Origin: an uncultured Porphyromonadaceae bacterium
Lineage (GTDB): Bacteria > Bacteroidota > Bacteroidia > Bacteroidales > Muribaculaceae
Length of the DNA: 6,780 nucleotides
Assembly (NCBI GenBank): GCA_947174735.1
Contig: CAMWKC010000115.1
Location: 1 to 6,780, forward strand
Direction of reading: 5' to 3'
The position numbers were made by a program, and so were the translations under genes. Below are positions 5,610-6,780 of this stretch, one piece after another; position 1 is the stretch's first letter, and each line of letters starts with the position of its first letter. Below the pieces are notes generated by a model, which worked only from the letters and a program-made list of their open reading frames with translations, did no database searches and was not told the origin of the DNA.

Positions 5610-5625
5610 ATAAGATATATCTTAT
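5610..5625. promoter_or_regulatory. 16-bp perfect palindrome upstream of the RibD-like gene
   Basis: ATAAGATATATCTTAT is a perfect palindrome, 2 bp upstream (minus-strand sense) of the TAATTTTG box, so it occupies the promoter spacer. That is a typical repressor position. It has no loop and is all A/T except for one G/C pair per arm, so it would make a poor terminator hairpin for the preceding GIY-YIG gene. The binding protein is unknown, and the sequence differs from the palindrome near hxlR. Confidence 0.4.
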
Positions 5626-5662
5626 AGGGGGTATCCTAAAATCAAGCTATTTGGTAGTTGAA

Positions 5663-6313
5663 TTAGGGAGTAGGGGAGAGATTATTAGCTTTACGTATTT
5701 TCTTGAGTGCTTTACGGAAAGGGATATTAAAAGAGTGTTTTGGATACTCTTCGAGGTTTAACACAGGGTCTAAGACCTGTATCATAGCAGTTTTTATGCG
5801 TTTGGGATTAGGGAAGGGTTTGAATAGAAAGAGGGTATTGTTCTTTATCCATTCAGTTAGCTTAGATTCGTCTTCGGCAATGAATTTTGTCTTGAAATTT
5901 TTCTTCCCTATTTCTCCTTGGCTGCGGTAGGTCTGTGTCAAATCCATCATTGCACCAACTGATTTCCGGAATGTAGACTGTCCGGAATTATTGCGGGTAA
6001 AATATTTGTCATATTCCCTGTTGCGAAGCGAGTCCTGGCTTCTGCCGACGTAAATCAGTTCGTATGGCTCTCCGGCGTAGTTGATGATACACGGAATATA
6101 CGGCACATCAATGTCGGGCAATTTGCTTCCGTGGCGTAGAAGAATAGCATAATTACCCGGTTCTTCAGGGATAACAGCCTTATCGTTCTTGGAGGGATCG
6201 AAGAGAGTGAAAGCCTCCAGGTCATTTACATCAAATGTCTCTGAGTCATTTTCGTTGAAAGTGGGATTCGTTGCGTTTGGCTCAGTGTCTTTGTCAGATT
6301 TATTTTTCGGCAT
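5663..6313 (-). CDS. GIY-YIG-superfamily protein, catalytic Glu apparently replaced
   Basis: This is a 216-residue protein. Residues 1-45 are a polar, low-complexity tail. The GIY-YIG fold follows: GNYAILLR (53-60) and LIYVGRS (86-92) supply the two motif tyrosines (Y55, Y88), LRNRE (96-100) supplies the conserved arginine, and STFRKSVGAMM (113-123) matches the 'STLRrslGall' segment of one bacterial GIY-YIG family. The C-terminal IKTAMIQVLDPVLNLEEY (173-190), then FNIPFRKALKKIR, matches that family's 'LE..LI..L.PpLNl....NPFr..L..lR'. The metal-binding glutamate of that motif corresponds to K174 here (codon AAA, plus positions 5792-5794). The protein may therefore be a non-cleaving DNA-binding member, though a nearby acidic residue could compensate. 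The gene stands alone between a transporter and the RibD-like gene; no methylase or other restriction partner is in the window. ATG 6313 is the first in-frame start. Confidence 0.75.
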   Translation of the reverse strand: MPKNKSDKDTEPNATNPTFNENDSETFDVNDLEAFTLFDPSKNDKAVIPEEPGNYAILLRHGSKLPDIDVPYIPCIINYAGEPYELIYVGRSQDSLRNREYDKYFTRNNSGQSTFRKSVGAMMDLTQTYRSQGEIGKKNFKTKFIAEDESKLTEWIKNNTLFLFKPFPNPKRIKTAMIQVLDPVLNLEEYPKHSFNIPFRKALKKIRKANNLSPTP

Positions 6314-6342
6314 ATCAGATAAATTTAAGATTACTGGCTACT

Positions 6343-6360
6343 CTGATGACAGTCCATCAG
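6343..6360. terminator. Weak hairpin after the transporter gene
   Basis: CTGATG (6343-6348) and CATCAG (6355-6360) form a perfect 6-bp stem with a 6-nt loop, 47 nt beyond the transporter stop on the minus strand and 30 nt before the GIY-YIG start. There is no U-tract on the minus strand. It could end the transporter transcript, but the stem is short. Confidence 0.25.
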
Positions 6361-6406
6361 TTCTTTTCAATCAATCGGAATAGGATTTTATCAGAAGATT
6401 AAAAAT

Positions 6407-6780
6407 TCAATGTTTTGCACTGCGGGCCTTGGCATAATTGACAAGAATTACACCTCCTACTATAATCACAAATGAGACAGGCTGATACCAATGGAAAGAG
6501 TCCATCTTCACGGCAATGGCTACCACTGTGGTAATGACAGGAACAAGATACTGATAGAATGCGAGTACTTCGCTGCCGACAAGACGTATGGCTGGCGGAG
6601 TAACCATGTAGCAATATACAGTCGGGAAAAGAATGATAAATCCGAGCAGAAGCCATGGCAAAGCCTTACCGTGAGTGAAAATGGGCATATCAGTGGGAAT
6701 AGTGAATATTAGTGGTAAAGCCAGTATTGAGGTGAAAAGAAATACCCATTTCATAAGGCTGACTGTACCGTATTTATGAG
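6407..6780 (-). CDS. EamA/DMT-superfamily transporter, C-terminal part (N-terminus off window)
   Basis: An open minus-strand frame enters from the right edge and stops with TGA at 6407. It continues upstream of the ATG at 6754 without interruption (HKYGTVSL before MKWVF), so that Met is internal and the true start lies outside. About 124 residues are visible, with four hydrophobic segments: FLFTSILALPLIF, LPWLLLGFIILFPTVYCYMV, LAFYQYLVPVITTVVAIAV and PVSFVIIVGGVILVNYA. These fit the second EamA repeat of inner-membrane drug/metabolite transporters, including the 'Y..P........' helix and the final 'G..Li..Gv.lv' helix. The Gly-Glu usually found between the last two helices is replaced by KMDSF. 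The short basic tail AKARSAKH would face the cytoplasm. The substrate cannot be told from this part. Confidence 0.87.
   Translation of the reverse strand, partial: HKYGTVSLMKWVFLFTSILALPLIFTIPTDMPIFTHGKALPWLLLGFIILFPTVYCYMVTPPAIRLVGSEVLAFYQYLVPVITTVVAIAVKMDSFHWYQPVSFVIIVGGVILVNYAKARSAKH

Noticed and set aside
6399..6656. Minus-strand 85-codon frame, cysteine- and serine-rich
   Set aside because: It is an off-frame reading of the transporter gene, whose hydrophobic segments are clear in the other frame.
1..6780. CRISPR array, tRNA or rRNA gene, insertion sequence ends or transposase
   Set aside because: No regularly spaced repeats, cloverleaf-like stretches, terminal repeats or transposase motifs were found on either strand.

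Overview
The window reads as an accessory stretch of a Bacteroidales chromosome (phylum Bacteroidota). Three things support this: moderately AT-rich DNA, start codons without Shine-Dalgarno sequences, and one textbook Bacteroidota promoter (TTTG, 19 bp, TAnnTTTG) between two divergent genes. A more precise placement is not supported by the sequence alone. There are no rRNA or tRNA genes, insertion sequences or CRISPR arrays, and no gene-free stretch longer than about 160 bp.

Layout from left to right: (1) an exported dienelactone-hydrolase-like alpha/beta hydrolase on the minus strand, cut by the left edge, divergent from an AraC-family regulator on the plus strand; (2) a DUF1810 protein and a RimJ/RimL-type GNAT acetyltransferase on the minus strand, downstream of an HxlR-family regulator gene; (3) a plus-strand two-gene operon, divergent from hxlR, encoding an atypical-SDR NAD(P)-binding protein and a small PNPOx-fold flavin-binding protein; (4) convergent with that operon, a minus-strand pair: a stand-alone RibD C-terminal-like reductase and a lone beta-sandwich domain resembling pieces of Bacteroidota surface proteins; (5) a minus-strand GIY-YIG-superfamily protein; (6) the C-terminal part of an EamA/DMT-family membrane transporter, cut by the right edge.

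The most coherent unit is the HxlR regulator with its divergent oxidoreductase/flavoprotein operon. The regulator has a single cysteine, at residue 14 of the preferred start, which matches the N-terminal sensor cysteine of the YodB/HypR-type redox-sensing regulators. Two dyads lie in the divergent control region: a TTAC-N4-GTAA element on the -7 box and an 18-bp palindrome near the start of hxlR. A stress-responsive (quinone, electrophile or disulfide) switch is a reasonable inference, not a demonstrated fact.

I see no clearly new multi-gene system. The items most worth a second look are the regulatory palindromes, a GIY-YIG protein whose catalytic glutamate appears to be replaced by lysine, the secretion-type domain with no secretion signal, and the 14-bp perfect hairpin that forms the last codons of that gene.
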